64,000 nt of DNA, taken from contig NZ_CP102509.1 of the NCBI RefSeq assembly GCF_024611995.1, forward strand, positions 5,394,001-5,458,000, read 5' to 3'. Made by a program: the position numbers and the translations under genes. This document shows positions 27,033 through 36,186 of the stretch, piece after piece. The DNA comes from Streptomyces sp. NBC_00162. GTDB lineage: Bacteria > Actinomycetota > Actinomycetes > Streptomycetales > Streptomycetaceae. A model generated the notes under the pieces. The model did no database searches. It saw only the letters and a program-made list of their open reading frames with translations, and was not told the DNA's origin. Each line of letters opens with the position of its first letter. Positions within the stretch are counted from its first letter, which is position 1.

Positions 27033-27344
27033 ATGCCCGGTGGAGGTTTCGTCAGATTGCCAGGCGGCAGCGTGGTGGTCGCGCTCACGCTGCCGAGGCC
27101 GTCCGGAGAGGACGGCGAGAGCGGCAATGTCCGCGTGCTGGTGCACGCCGCGAACCGGGCCCGCGCCCTGACCAGGCTGCGGAACCTCGGAATGCGGGCG
27201 GTGTACCTGCGGGGCAACGCACAGCCGCCGACCCCGGACGAGGTCACGGCTGTCCTGCACCACCCGGACGGCCTGCTCTGGCGCTGTGCGCCCGATGTCG
27301 CGGAGGAGCTCTGGCACCCGATCCGGGCCCTGCTGGGCACCTAG
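27033..27344 (+). CDS. Hypothetical small protein
   Basis: About 103 residues with an alternating strand/helix pattern (FVRLPGGSVVVALTLP, NVRVLVHAANRARALTRLRNLGMRAVYLRGN, VLHHPDGLLWRC). No signal peptide or membrane segment. ATG 27033 has GGGGGAG 10 bp upstream; ATG 27024 is also possible. The stop codon TAG is part of the CTAG at the left edge of a MITE-like repeat, so the insertion may have set or preserved this stop. Function unknown. Confidence 0.75.
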   Translation: MPGGGFVRLPGGSVVVALTLPRPSGEDGESGNVRVLVHAANRARALTRLRNLGMRAVYLRGNAQPPTPDEVTAVLHHPDGLLWRCAPDVAEELWHPIRALLGT

Positions 27345-27538
27345 GTCCTGTCCGGGCGATCTTCGTGGGTCAGCCCGCGTGGTCTGGTGCGGTGCATCGC
27401 AAGGCGGTGGGGGCACCTCCCAGCGGTAGCTGGGGGACATCGCAGCTCGTACTTGGCCGTACTCGCGCGATGCGACAACGTGGCGAGGCGCCGTGCCAGG
27501 CCGCGCGGGCCCGCGAAGATCGCCCGGACAGGGCCTAG
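27341..27538. mobile_element. MITE-like non-autonomous element with long inverted repeats and CTAG flanks
   Basis: About 190 bp bounded by CTAG at 27341-27344 and 27535-27538. The ends are inverted repeats: GTCCTGTCCGGGCGATCTTC on the left matches the reverse complement of the right end, and the similarity continues for ~55 bp with one 3-nt gap. Almost all differences are T/C, so an RNA copy could still pair through G-U. There is no transposase. CTAG target sites are used by IS5-type transposases, a possible parent. Confidence 0.75.
27405..27437. repeat. Dispersed CTCCCAGCGGTAGCTGGGGG repeat inside the MITE-like element
   Basis: An inverted copy of the repeat seen at 12992-13022, with the same GCTGG/CCAGC core around a TACC/GGTA loop. 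Confidence 0.6.
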
Positions 27539-27545
27539 CGAGTCC

Positions 27546-28130
27546 CTAGCCGCCGACGAGGGCGACTCCGGCGGTCCGGAGCTCGTCCAGGGCGCGGGCG
27601 GTGGTGTGCGGGGCCACGGCGGCCGTCAGGTGCAGCAGCACGCGGGTGGTGAAGCCCGCGCGGGCGGCGTCCAGGGCGGTGGCCCGGACGCAGTGGTCGG
27701 TGGCGATGCCGACCACGTCCACGTGGGTGATGTGCCGCTCCCGCAGCCACCGGGCGAGGTCCGTCCCGTTCTCGTCGGTCCCCTCGAACCCGCTGTACGC
27801 GGCCTCGTACGCCCCCTTGTCGAAGACGGCGCCGACGGCGCCCGACGCGACGGCGGGGGCGAAGTTCGGGTGGAAGCCGACGCCCTCGGTTCCGGCGACG
27901 CAGTGGACGGGCCAGGAGGTCTCGTAGTCCGGCTCGGCCGGGGGGTACGCGAAGTGGCCGCCGGGGTCGATGTGGTGGTCCCGGCTGGCGACCACGTGCC
28001 GGTAGCCGGGGGTGGCCTGCCCGATGAGGTCGGTGATGGCGGCGGCGACGTCGGCTCCGCCGGTGACCGCGAGGCTACCGCCCTCGCAGAAGTCGTTCTG
28101 TACGTCGACGACGATCAGTGCGCGGTGCAT
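27546..28130 (-). CDS. pncA: Nicotinamidase
   Basis: A 194-residue isochorismatase-fold amidase that hydrolyses nicotinamide to nicotinate in NAD salvage. The catalytic triad is D9 (VDVQNDF), K105 (FDKGAYEAAYSGF) and C147 (ATDHCVRAT); D51 and H53 in SRDHHIDPGGHF would bind the metal. ATG 28130 begins MHRALIVVDVQ, the normal family start, although the frame is open upstream. It lies next to nicotinate phosphoribosyltransferase on the same strand, the next enzyme of the pathway. Confidence 0.96.
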   Translation of the reverse strand: MHRALIVVDVQNDFCEGGSLAVTGGADVAAAITDLIGQATPGYRHVVASRDHHIDPGGHFAYPPAEPDYETSWPVHCVAGTEGVGFHPNFAPAVASGAVGAVFDKGAYEAAYSGFEGTDENGTDLARWLRERHITHVDVVGIATDHCVRATALDAARAGFTTRVLLHLTAAVAPHTTARALDELRTAGVALVGG

Positions 28131-28209
28131 GACGTTGTCCTTCGGCTCAGTGTGCATGTGCGGCGGCGGGGCCCTGCGGGGCTCTTCCCCCACCCCGCCC
28201 CTTCCCGAA

Positions 28210-28235
28210 ACCGGGGCTCCGCCCCACACCCCGGT
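28210..28235 (-). terminator. Hairpin between pncB and pncA
   Basis: ACCGGGG (28210-28216) pairs with CCCCGGT (28229-28235) around a 12-nt loop. It lies 37 bp after the pncB stop and belongs to the GGGGCTCCGCCCC type of dispersed repeat, so pncA may have its own promoter. Confidence 0.5.
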
Positions 28236-28272
28236 CCTCGAACGCCGGACGGGCCGGGGCGTGCCCGGCGGG

Positions 28273-29601
28273 TTACGCGTACTCCGTCGGGATGACGGCC
28301 TCGCCGCGCGAGAGCTGGGTCGCCGAGAGGGGGAGCCCCGCGAGGACGGCCCGGTGGCGGTCGCGCGCGGCCTCCAGCGGCTCGCGGGCGACCACCTCGC
28401 CGGCCTTGACCAGCTGTACGAGCAGCTGCGTGTCCGCCAGGGCCGAGGGGGCCGGGCCCACGCCCACGACCTCGGCCTCCGGGATCCCCTCGAAGTCCAG
28501 CCGCCGCGCAGCCCACTTGCGGCCGCCGATGGAGGTCTTGCCGCCCGTGGACCTCTTCGCCACCGGCGCCAGCGCCGCCTTCGGGTCCGCCGACGTCGCC
28601 CGCGCCACCAGCTTGTAGACCATCGAGCACGTCGGGTGCCCGCTGCCCGTCACCAGCTGCGTGCCCACGCCGTACGCGTCCACCGGCGCCGCCGCGAGCG
28701 AGGCGATGGCGTATTCGTCCAGGTCCGAGGTGACCACGATCCTCGTCTCCGTGGCTCCCAGCTCGTCCAGCTGCTGGCGCACCCGGTGGGCCACCAGCAG
28801 CAGGTCGCCCGAGTCGATCCGGACCGCGCCCAGGCCGGTCCCGGCCACCTCCACGGCCGTCCGTACCGCCTCGGCGACGTCGTAGGTGTCCACCAGCAGG
28901 GTGGTTCCGCTGCCGAGCGAGGCCACCTGCGCCGTGAACGCGTCCCGCTCACTGTCGTGCAGCAGCGTGAAGGCGTGGGCGCTGGTACCGACCGTCGGGA
29001 TGCCGTACCGGAATCCGGCCGCCAGGTCCGAGGTGGAGGCGAAGCCGCCGACGTACGCGGCGCGGGACGCGGCGACGGCGGCCAGCTCGTGCGTGCGCCG
29101 GGCGCCCATCTCGATCAGCGGCCGGTCGCCGGCCGCCGAGGACATCCGGGACGCGGCCGCGGCGATCGCCGAGTCGTGGTTCAGGATCGACAGGATCACG
29201 GTCTCCAGCAGCACGCACTCGGCGAAGCTGCCCTCGACCCGCAGGATCGGCGAGCCGGGGAAGTAGACCTCCCCCTCCGGGTAGCCCCAGATGTCGCCGG
29301 AGAAGCGGTACGAGGCCAGCCAGTCCAGGGTCCGCATGTCGACGATCGCCCGCTCGCGCAGGAAGTCCAGCACCGCGCCGTCGAAGCGGAAGTTCTCCAC
29401 CGCGTCGAGCACCCGGCCGGTTCCGCCGACCACGCCGTAACGGCGTCCCTCGGGCAGCCGCCGGGTGAAAACCTCGAAGACCGAGCGGCGGTCGGCTGTG
29501 CCGTTCGCCAGGGCGGCCTGCAGCATCGTCAGCTCGTAATGGTCCGTGAAGAGCGCTGTCGACGGCACGTCCACCGGCAGGCCCAGGTCCGCAGGGTTCA
29601 T
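28273..29601 (-). CDS. pncB: Nicotinate phosphoribosyltransferase
   Basis: A 442-residue enzyme that joins nicotinate to PRPP to give nicotinate mononucleotide (Preiss-Handler NAD salvage). Characteristic segments are LFTDHYELTMLQAAL near the N-terminus, GTSAHAFTLLHDSERDAF, and the phosphate-binding VRIDSGDLLLVAHRVR. It would use the nicotinate made by the downstream pncA product. ATG 29601 fits the family start better than the codon 21 bp upstream. A 6-bp inverted repeat at 29624-29638 is a possible regulatory site. Confidence 0.95.
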   Translation of the reverse strand: MNPADLGLPVDVPSTALFTDHYELTMLQAALANGTADRRSVFEVFTRRLPEGRRYGVVGGTGRVLDAVENFRFDGAVLDFLRERAIVDMRTLDWLASYRFSGDIWGYPEGEVYFPGSPILRVEGSFAECVLLETVILSILNHDSAIAAAASRMSSAAGDRPLIEMGARRTHELAAVAASRAAYVGGFASTSDLAAGFRYGIPTVGTSAHAFTLLHDSERDAFTAQVASLGSGTTLLVDTYDVAEAVRTAVEVAGTGLGAVRIDSGDLLLVAHRVRQQLDELGATETRIVVTSDLDEYAIASLAAAPVDAYGVGTQLVTGSGHPTCSMVYKLVARATSADPKAALAPVAKRSTGGKTSIGGRKWAARRLDFEGIPEAEVVGVGPAPSALADTQLLVQLVKAGEVVAREPLEAARDRHRAVLAGLPLSATQLSRGEAVIPTEYA

Positions 29602-29623
29602 GGCCAGGATGCTAGCGCACATT

Positions 29624-29638
29624 TCGTCAAAGTGACGA
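29624..29638. promoter_or_regulatory. Inverted repeat TCGTCA-AAG-TGACGA between pncB and clpS
   Basis: A perfect 6-bp inverted repeat with a 3-bp spacer in the shared upstream region of two divergent genes. It is 23 bp from the pncB start and could bind a regulator of NAD salvage. Inferred. Confidence 0.4.
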
Positions 29639-29681
29639 GATCTAGGACCCGTTTGTGCGACGGGCCCGTCACGGTGGCAGC

Positions 29682-29996
29682 ATGGGACAAGTGAGTGTTG
29701 CTCCTGTAGAGATCGAACGCACCGAATCGGCCGAAGAGACCTTCGCGGTCCCCGAACCCGACGTCCCCTGGGTGACCCTGGTGCACAACGACCCGGTCAA
29801 CCTCATGAGCTACGTGGCGTACGTGTTCCAGGCGTACTTCGGCTATTCGAAGGACGTGGCGCACAAGCTGATGCTCGACGTCCATCACAAGGGGCGGGCG
29901 GTCGTGTCCAGCGGCACCCGCGAGGAAATGGAGCGCGACGTGCAGGCCATGCACGGCTACGGCCTGTGGGCGACCCTCTCCCAGGACCGCAACTGA
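29682..29996 (+). CDS. clpS: ClpS adaptor protein
   Basis: A 104-residue ClpS, the adaptor that delivers N-degron proteins to the ClpAP/ClpCP protease. The N-terminal ~25 residues are flexible and acidic. The core starts at [17 protein letters not shown], whose HNDPVN is the family signature, and [10 protein letters not shown] helps form the N-degron pocket. The start is ATG 29682 or GTG 29691; the two differ by three residues. The stop overlaps the ATG of the DUF2017 gene (TGATG), the usual pairing in actinobacteria. Confidence 0.95.
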   Translation: MGQVSVAPVEIERTESAEETFAVPEPDVPWVTLVHNDPVNLMSYVAYVFQAYFGYSKDVAHKLMLDVHHKGRAVVSSGTREEMERDVQAMHGYGLWATLSQDRN

Positions 29997-30598
29997 TGGG
30001 CGGCACGTTCCAGTCCCTGAAGGGCGGCGGCTCCGCCATCGCGCTCGACGAGATCGAGATCTCCATCCTGCGCTCCCTGGCCGTCCAGCTGCTGGAGCTG
30101 ATCGGCCCCGGCGAGCCCGAGCCCGCCGAGGACGCCGACCCGCTGGCCGCGCTGTTCGCCTCCGACGGCCCCACCGAGCCCCCGTCGGACCCGGCGCTGG
30201 CCCGGCTCTTCCCCGACGCCTACGGCGGCCCGGGCGGCCCGGGACTCAAGGAGGACGCCGAGGAGCTGCGCGCCCGCTCGGCGGAGTTCCGCCGCTTCAC
30301 CGAGAACGACCTGCGCACCCGCAAGCGGGAGGACGCGCTGGCCGTCGTGCGCAGCCTGGACGGGCTCACCCCGGCCGGCGACGGGGCGGCGGTGCTGGAG
30401 CTGACGGGGGAGCTGCCGCTGCGCTGGCTCGGCGCGCTCAACGACCTGCGCCTGACCCTCGCGGCCCGCCTCGACATCACCGAGGACGACGAGAGCGCGG
30501 TGCTGTTCCGGCTGCCGGACGACGACCCGCGCAAGCCGATGGTGATGGCGTACCTGTGGCTCGGTGGACTCCAGGAGACGCTCGTCGAAACGCTGTGA
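29996..30598 (+). CDS. DUF2017-family protein
   Basis: A 200-residue soluble helical protein of the DUF2017 family, which in actinobacteria nearly always follows clpS. The segments GGTFQSLKGGGSAIALDEIE at the start and LRLTLAARLDITEDDESAVL near the end are typical. It is translationally coupled to clpS, which implies a role in Clp-dependent proteolysis; no activity is known to me. Confidence 0.9.
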   Translation: MGGTFQSLKGGGSAIALDEIEISILRSLAVQLLELIGPGEPEPAEDADPLAALFASDGPTEPPSDPALARLFPDAYGGPGGPGLKEDAEELRARSAEFRRFTENDLRTRKREDALAVVRSLDGLTPAGDGAAVLELTGELPLRWLGALNDLRLTLAARLDITEDDESAVLFRLPDDDPRKPMVMAYLWLGGLQETLVETL

Positions 30599-30659
30599 CC
30601 CTCTGAAGATCCTCAAGGGCGAACAGTGTTCGCTCAGCGGACGCTCAAATCCGGATAAC

Positions 30660-30690
30660 GATCAGATCACCGCGACTCGGTGGTCTGATC
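30660..30690 (+). terminator. Hairpin terminator after clpS-DUF2017
   Basis: A 13-bp stem (30660-30672 with 30678-30690, one G-U) with loop CGACT, 61 bp after the stop. A 15-bp palindrome GCGAACAGTGTTCGC lies just before it at 30619-30633. Confidence 0.75.
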
Positions 30691-30925
30691 CATTTCTGGA
30701 TCTTTGTTCCGAATTTCCTGTGCCCCACGTCACATTTCGCGCCCTCGGTCGCCCATAAACCCGTGATAAATCTTCACGACCGCCGCCGGGACGCCACCCC
30801 TGTCCCGCGGCCTGCTTGGACCGGCGGATCGCCGGCGTGCAACTCCATCCGTATCCGGGGGGATCGAGGACCCGATCCGCAGCCACCAGAAGGCGCGGGT
30901 CGGCGTGGAGAAAGGCGCACCAGAC
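30691..30925. other. Upstream region of the amino-acid permease
   Basis: About 235 bp that should hold the permease promoter. CGTGA-TAAATCT-TCACG (30762-30778) is an inverted repeat reminiscent of a Crp-type site, but its 7-bp spacing is one more than the consensus. No firm -35/-10 pair. Confidence 0.4.
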
Positions 30926-32365
30926 ATGACCTCTGTGCAGGTCGAGCAGCACGGCAAGACGCCCGGCGAGGGCACTCAGGGCGAGGGCGGCGAGGGTTAC
31001 CACCGCACGCTCGGCGCCCGCCAGATCCAGATGATCGCGATCGGCGGAGCCATCGGCACCGGCCTCTTCCTGGGCGCCGGCAAGGCGATCTCCAAGGCCG
31101 GACCCAGCCTGATCCTGGCCTACGCCATCGCGGGCCTGGTCATCTTCTTCATCATGCGGGCCCTGGGCGAGCTGCTCATGTACCGCCCCGTCGCGGGTTC
31201 CTTCTCGGACTACGCCCGCGAGTTCCTGGGCCCCTTCTGGGGGTACGTGACCGGCTGGACGTACTGGCTCTTCTGGGTGGTCACCGGCATCACCGAGGTC
31301 ACCGCGGCCGCGCAGTACATGTCGTACTGGACCCACGACAGCTTCCCGCAATGGGCCTACGCGTTGATCTTCACGGTCATCCTCTACGCCGCCAACCTGA
31401 TCTCCGTGAAGCTCTTCGGTGAGCTGGAGTTCTGGTTCTCCATGGTCAAGGTCACCGCCATCGTCGGCATGATCCTGATCTGCGCCGGCATCCTCACCAT
31501 CGGGTTCTCCGACGCCGCCGACACCGCGACCGTCACCAACCTGTGGAACGACGGCGGCTTCTTCCCCAAGGGCATCGGCGGCACGCTGATGACCCTGCAG
31601 ATCGTGATGTTCGCCTTCCTCGCGGTCGAGCTGGTCGGCGTCACCGCCGGCGAGTCCAAGGACCCCGAGAAGACCCTGCCCAAGGCCATCAACACCGTGC
31701 CGTGGCGCATCGCCGTCTTCTACGTCGGCGCGCTCATCATGATCCTGTCGGTCGTCCCGTGGACGCACTTCCAGCCGGGCGTCTCGCCCTTCGTCGCCGC
31801 CTTCGAGCGCATGGGCCTGGGCGTCGGCGCCGCGATCGTCAACTTCGTCGTGCTGACCGCGGCCCTTTCCTCCTGCAACTCGGGCATGTACTCCACCGGC
31901 CGCATGCTGCGCGACCTCGCGCTCAACGGCCAGGGCCCGAAGTTCTTCGCCAAGCTGACCAAGAGCGGCACCCCGCTGATCGGCACCACGTTCTCCGCCG
32001 CGCTGATGCTGGTGGGCGTCTGGATCAACTACGTCGCCCCGGGCAAGGCCTTCGACTACGTCGTCTCCTTCGCCACCATCTCCGGCATGTGGGCCTGGAT
32101 CATGATCCTGGTCTGCCAGATCCGCTACCGCGCCAAGGCCGACCGCGGCGAGCTGCCGCAGTCCGCCTTCCGGGCGCCGGGCGCCCCCTGGACGAGCTGG
32201 TTCGCCCTGCTCTTCATCGGCATGGTCATCGTGATGATGGGCATCGACAAGGACGCCCGCGTCTCGCTGTACTGCGCCCCGCTGTGGGGTCTCATCCTGG
32301 GCCTGTCCTACCTGGCCCTGAAGTCCCGCAACCCGCGCGGTGCCGCCTTCACCAAGGCCTCCTGA
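30926..32365 (+). CDS. Amino-acid permease (APC superfamily, CycA/GABA-permease type)
   Basis: A 479-residue transporter with about 12 membrane helices, of the AAT branch of the APC superfamily. IAIGGAIGTGLFLGAGKAI in helix 1 and the helix 2-3 region RALGELLMYRPVAGSFSDYA are signatures of proton-coupled importers of D-Ser/D-Ala/Gly, GABA or aromatic amino acids. ATG 30926 lies 10 bp after GGAGAAAGG; a GTG at 30905 is less likely. It is monocistronic between two terminators. Exact substrate not determinable. Confidence 0.93.
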   Translation: MTSVQVEQHGKTPGEGTQGEGGEGYHRTLGARQIQMIAIGGAIGTGLFLGAGKAISKAGPSLILAYAIAGLVIFFIMRALGELLMYRPVAGSFSDYAREFLGPFWGYVTGWTYWLFWVVTGITEVTAAAQYMSYWTHDSFPQWAYALIFTVILYAANLISVKLFGELEFWFSMVKVTAIVGMILICAGILTIGFSDAADTATVTNLWNDGGFFPKGIGGTLMTLQIVMFAFLAVELVGVTAGESKDPEKTLPKAINTVPWRIAVFYVGALIMILSVVPWTHFQPGVSPFVAAFERMGLGVGAAIVNFVVLTAALSSCNSGMYSTGRMLRDLALNGQGPKFFAKLTKSGTPLIGTTFSAALMLVGVWINYVAPGKAFDYVVSFATISGMWAWIMILVCQIRYRAKADRGELPQSAFRAPGAPWTSWFALLFIGMVIVMMGIDKDARVSLYCAPLWGLILGLSYLALKSRNPRGAAFTKAS

Positions 32366-32384
32366 ACCAGGTCTGTCCACCATT

Positions 32385-32423
32385 CGGGCCCTCCCGTACC
32401 ACTCCTCGGTACGGGAGGGCCCG
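32385..32423 (+). terminator. Strong hairpin terminator after the permease
   Basis: A perfect 16-bp stem (32385-32400 with 32408-32423) with a 7-nt loop. It stands directly in front of mec, isolating that gene from the permease. Confidence 0.85.
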
Positions 32424-32442
32424 TCTGCTTATCCTGTCGCTC

Positions 32443-32865
32443 ATGCTGACCATCACCCAGGCCCTGTACGACCAGATCGTCGAGCACGCCCGCCAGGACC
32501 ACCCCGACGAGGCGTGCGGTGTCGTGGCCGGCCCGGCGGGCACCGGCCGTCCCGAGCGCTTCATCCCGATGCTCAACGCGGCCCGCTCGCCCACGTTCTA
32601 CGAGTTCGACTCGAAGGACCTGCTGAAGCTCTACCGCGAGCTGGACGACCGCGACGAGGAGCCGGTGATCGTCTACCACTCCCACACCGCGACCGAGGCC
32701 TACCCCTCGCGCACGGACATCACGTACGCGAACGAGCCCGAAGCGCACTACGTGCTGGTCTCGACGGCGGACAAGGACGGCCTCGGGGAGTTCCAGTTCC
32801 GCTCGTACCGGATCGTCGACGGCGTGATCACCGAGGAGGAAGTGCAGGTCGTCGAGGCCTACTGA
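32443..32865 (+). CDS. mec: CysO-cysteine hydrolase, JAMM/MPN+ metalloprotease
   Basis: A 140-residue zinc peptidase of the JAMM family. The motif is complete: E23 (DEACG), H79-S80-H81 (YHSHT), S89 and D92 (PSRTD). In Mycobacterium tuberculosis Mec releases cysteine from the C-terminus of the CysO carrier, and the gene order mec-cysO-cysM is the same here. The cysO product ends GGAV, so Mec may also trim the tail to expose the diglycine. TATCCT at 32430-32435 ends 7 bp before the ATG, so the mRNA may be leaderless. Confidence 0.94.
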   Translation: MLTITQALYDQIVEHARQDHPDEACGVVAGPAGTGRPERFIPMLNAARSPTFYEFDSKDLLKLYRELDDRDEEPVIVYHSHTATEAYPSRTDITYANEPEAHYVLVSTADKDGLGEFQFRSYRIVDGVITEEEVQVVEAY

Positions 32866-32930
32866 CCACCATGTGAGCACATACCGTCCACGATGCGGGA
32901 TACCACTCCAAACGCGGGACCGGGAATCGT

Positions 32931-32936
32931 TAACAT
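32931..32936 (+). promoter_or_regulatory. Candidate -10 (TAACAT) for a leaderless leader-peptide transcript
   Basis: It ends 6 bp before the ATG at 32943, separating cysO-cysM transcription from mec. No convincing -35. Confidence 0.45.
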
Positions 32937-32942
32937 GACCGC

Positions 32943-33050
32943 ATGGTTTCCCACGACGTGAGCATCGAGACGCCCGGCAGGCTGCTGCTCGTGGCGCGGC
33001 TGCACGTCGACCTGTGCCGCCTCGCCAGCGCGATCTGTCCTGCCGTCTGA
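32943..33050 (+). CDS. Cysteine-containing leader peptide upstream of cysO-cysM
   Basis: A 35-residue peptide ending LHVDLCRLASAICPAV, with Cys codons near its end. Short frames of this VARLHVDLCR type are common ahead of sulfur and cysteine genes in Streptomyces and are annotated there as putative leader peptides. Cysteine-responsive attenuation by such upstream frames is known in mycobacteria. Slow decoding at the Cys codons when cysteine is scarce could alter mRNA folding or translation of cysO, which starts 82 bp downstream. Coding status is inferred from sequence similarity to the type. Confidence 0.75.
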   Translation: MVSHDVSIETPGRLLLVARLHVDLCRLASAICPAV

Positions 33051-33132
33051 GCACCAGAGCCCTCTCGCGCGGGGGGCCGACGCACCGCGCGCCTTCACGT
33101 TCTCACGCCTTCCTTCACGACTGGAGCCAGCC

Positions 33133-34361
<1,229 letters not shown>

Positions 34362-34369
34362 CCGCTGCG

Positions 34370-34403
34370 GGGGCTGGATTGCCCGTAGGGCAATTCCAGC
34401 CCC
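34370..34403 (+). terminator. Hairpin terminator after cysM
   Basis: A 15-bp stem (34370-34384 with 34388-34403, one bulged T) with loop GTA, 8 bp past the stop. A GGCGTTTGAGGCGCGGGTCC-type Streptomyces repeat follows. Confidence 0.8.
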
Positions 34404-34468
34404 GCCGGCGTTTGAGGCGCGGGTCCGGGCGGAGCCCGGGAGGCACCGCGCAGCGGCACCCGCCCCGC

Positions 34469-34816
34469 CTAGCCCCCCAGCAGCTCCGCGAGCACCGCGG
34501 CGTGGCTGGACGCCGGGTCCTTGACCGCGGTCAGGAGGGTCAGGGGCCCCACCGCAGCCAGGCCCCGCAGCCGGTCCAGTTCCGCCACCGCCGACGGCTC
34601 CGCCAGCTCCGCCTCGTACCGCCGCCGGAACTCCCCGGCGGAGCCACCACCGTGGAACCACTTCCGCAGCTCCGTCGACGGGGTCACGGCCCGCGGCCAC
34701 TCGTCCACCGCGGCCGCCTCCTTCGCCAGCCCCCGCGGCCACAGCCGGTCCACGAGCACCCGGACGCCGTCCGCCCCCGGCTCCGGGGGGTCGTAGATCC
34801 GCCGGATCCGGATCAC
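34469..34816 (-). CDS. DUF488-family protein
   Basis: A 115-residue protein of the DUF488 family: VIRIRRIYDPPEPGADGVRVLVDRLWPRGL at the N-terminus and the C-terminal GPLTLLTAVKDPASSHAAVLAELL are diagnostic. Members are small cytoplasmic proteins of unknown activity. The usual Cys of some DUF488 branches is absent. GTG 34816 overlaps the stop of the upstream gene by four bases (GTGA), so the two form an operon. Confidence 0.9.
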   Translation of the reverse strand: MIRIRRIYDPPEPGADGVRVLVDRLWPRGLAKEAAAVDEWPRAVTPSTELRKWFHGGGSAGEFRRRYEAELAEPSAVAELDRLRGLAAVGPLTLLTAVKDPASSHAAVLAELLGG

Positions 34817-35238
34817 CGCCCGCCTCCCAGTCCCTTGACCTCGTCCCAGACGGCCGGATCCAGCATGCCCACCCGCCTGCGGAACTCCCACAGCGACACT
34901 TCCTCCGGCCGGTCCGCCTCCAGGTAGCTCGTCCGGCCCTGCGCCCCCACCGTCCCCGGGGGCAGCGGGATCACACCGGCCCGCCGGTCGTCGTACTTCC
35001 CGGTGATCCATACGACGCGCGCCCGGTGCCCCCGTACCTGCGCGATCGCCATGACCAGGCAGAGCCTGCCGTCCGCCAGGGACCACAGCTCACCCGGCCG
35101 GGGCCGCGGCGGCGGCCCGGGACCGTGCGCGGGCGCGGGCCTGGACCGGCGGGGGAGACCGAGCCGCCTCCCGGCGACCAGCACCACCAGTGCCAGGGCC
35201 ACGACCGCGGCCACCGCGGGCCACCAGGACGTGTCCAT
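34813..35238 (-). CDS. Membrane-anchored PemK/MazF-like protein
   Basis: A 141-residue protein with one N-terminal membrane helix (about residues 4-24, followed by GRRLGLPRRSR) and a soluble domain beginning RPRPGELWSLADGRLCLVMAI, which has the look of the PemK/MazF barrel (PGE/D-W opening, then VIPLPP and a C-terminal VSLWEFRRRVGMLDPAVWDEV). No antitoxin gene precedes it; the partner DUF488 gene follows. Whether it has RNase activity is doubtful. Assignment is moderate. Confidence 0.65.
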   Translation of the reverse strand: MDTSWWPAVAAVVALALVVLVAGRRLGLPRRSRPAPAHGPGPPPRPRPGELWSLADGRLCLVMAIAQVRGHRARVVWITGKYDDRRAGVIPLPPGTVGAQGRTSYLEADRPEEVSLWEFRRRVGMLDPAVWDEVKGLGGGR

Positions 35239-35433
35239 GTTTCGACCGTAGCCGTGCGGGAACGCCCCGGCATGGCAACGCCCGTGCCCATGAGCACTCC
35301 CCCGAGTGACAGCACAGGTGATTCCCCCCACAACGGCCCGCCGTGGAGGAGCGACCGGTCGTTTCGCGCCTTACGCTCGACCCACGCACGGCCCGCATTC
35401 CGTCCACGGACCGTCCACGGAGGTTCACGCTCC

Positions 35434-36186
35434 ATGAAGCTCACCGTCGTCGGCTGTTCGGGCTCGTTCCCGTCCGCGGAATCGGCCTGTTCGAGCTACC
35501 TCGTCGAGGCCGACGGCTTCAGGCTGCTCCTCGACATGGGCAACGGCGCCCTCGGCGATCTCCAGCGCCACATCGGTCTCTACGACCTCGACGCGATCTT
35601 CCTGAGCCATCTGCACGCCGATCACTGCATCGACATGTGCGCGTACTTCGTCGCCCGCTTCTACCGGCACGAGGGCGGCCGCTGCGGCACCATCCCCGTC
35701 TACGGCCCCGAGGGCACCGAGAAGCGCCTGACCGCCGCCTACGACGACGTACCCGACGAGCGCTCGATGAGCGAGGTCTTCGACTTCCGCACCCTGAAGT
35801 CCGGCACCTTCGAGATCGGCCCCTTCCAGGTCCGCACCGAGCGGGTCGCCCACCCCGTCGAGTCGTACGGCATCCGCGTCGAGCACGGCGGCCGCTCGCT
35901 CACGTACTCCGGCGACACCGGAACCTGCCCCGAGCTGGCACTGCTCGCCGAGGGCACCGACCTCTTCCTCTGCGAGGCCTCCTTCACGCACGGCAAGGAG
36001 GACATCCCCGACCTCCACCTCAACGGCCGGGAGGCCGGGCAGTACGCGCAGGGCGGCGGGGTCGGCCGGCTCGTCCTGACCCACATCCCGCCGTGGACGG
36101 ACGCGCAGCAGAACATCGCCGACGCCCGCGCGGTCTACGACGGCCAGGTCGACCTGGCCTACGCGGGCGCCGTCTACGAGGTCTAG
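35434..36186 (+). CDS. Metallo-beta-lactamase-fold hydrolase (Rv1339-like)
   Basis: A 250-residue MBL-fold protein with the zinc motif SHLHADH (residues 58-64, in IFLSHLHADHCID), further ligands at AHPVESYG and SGDTG, and LTHIPPW near the end. It corresponds in gene context (cysM upstream, rph and rdgB downstream) to M. tuberculosis Rv1339, reported as an atypical cyclic-nucleotide phosphodiesterase. ATG 35434 has CGGAGG 10 bp upstream. Its stop overlaps the end of a convergent pseudogene. Confidence 0.88.
   Translation: MKLTVVGCSGSFPSAESACSSYLVEADGFRLLLDMGNGALGDLQRHIGLYDLDAIFLSHLHADHCIDMCAYFVARFYRHEGGRCGTIPVYGPEGTEKRLTAAYDDVPDERSMSEVFDFRTLKSGTFEIGPFQVRTERVAHPVESYGIRVEHGGRSLTYSGDTGTCPELALLAEGTDLFLCEASFTHGKEDIPDLHLNGREAGQYAQGGGVGRLVLTHIPPWTDAQQNIADARAVYDGQVDLAYAGAVYEV

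Noticed and set aside
30619..30633. Palindrome GCGAACAGTGTTCGC as a LexA (SOS) box
   Set aside because: The half-sites CGAAC/GTTCG are 3 bp apart instead of 4, and the site is downstream of DUF2017, not at a DNA-damage gene.
30762..30778. CGTGA-N7-TCACG as a Crp site
   Set aside because: The spacing is one base more than the Crp consensus; kept only as a note in the intergenic entry.
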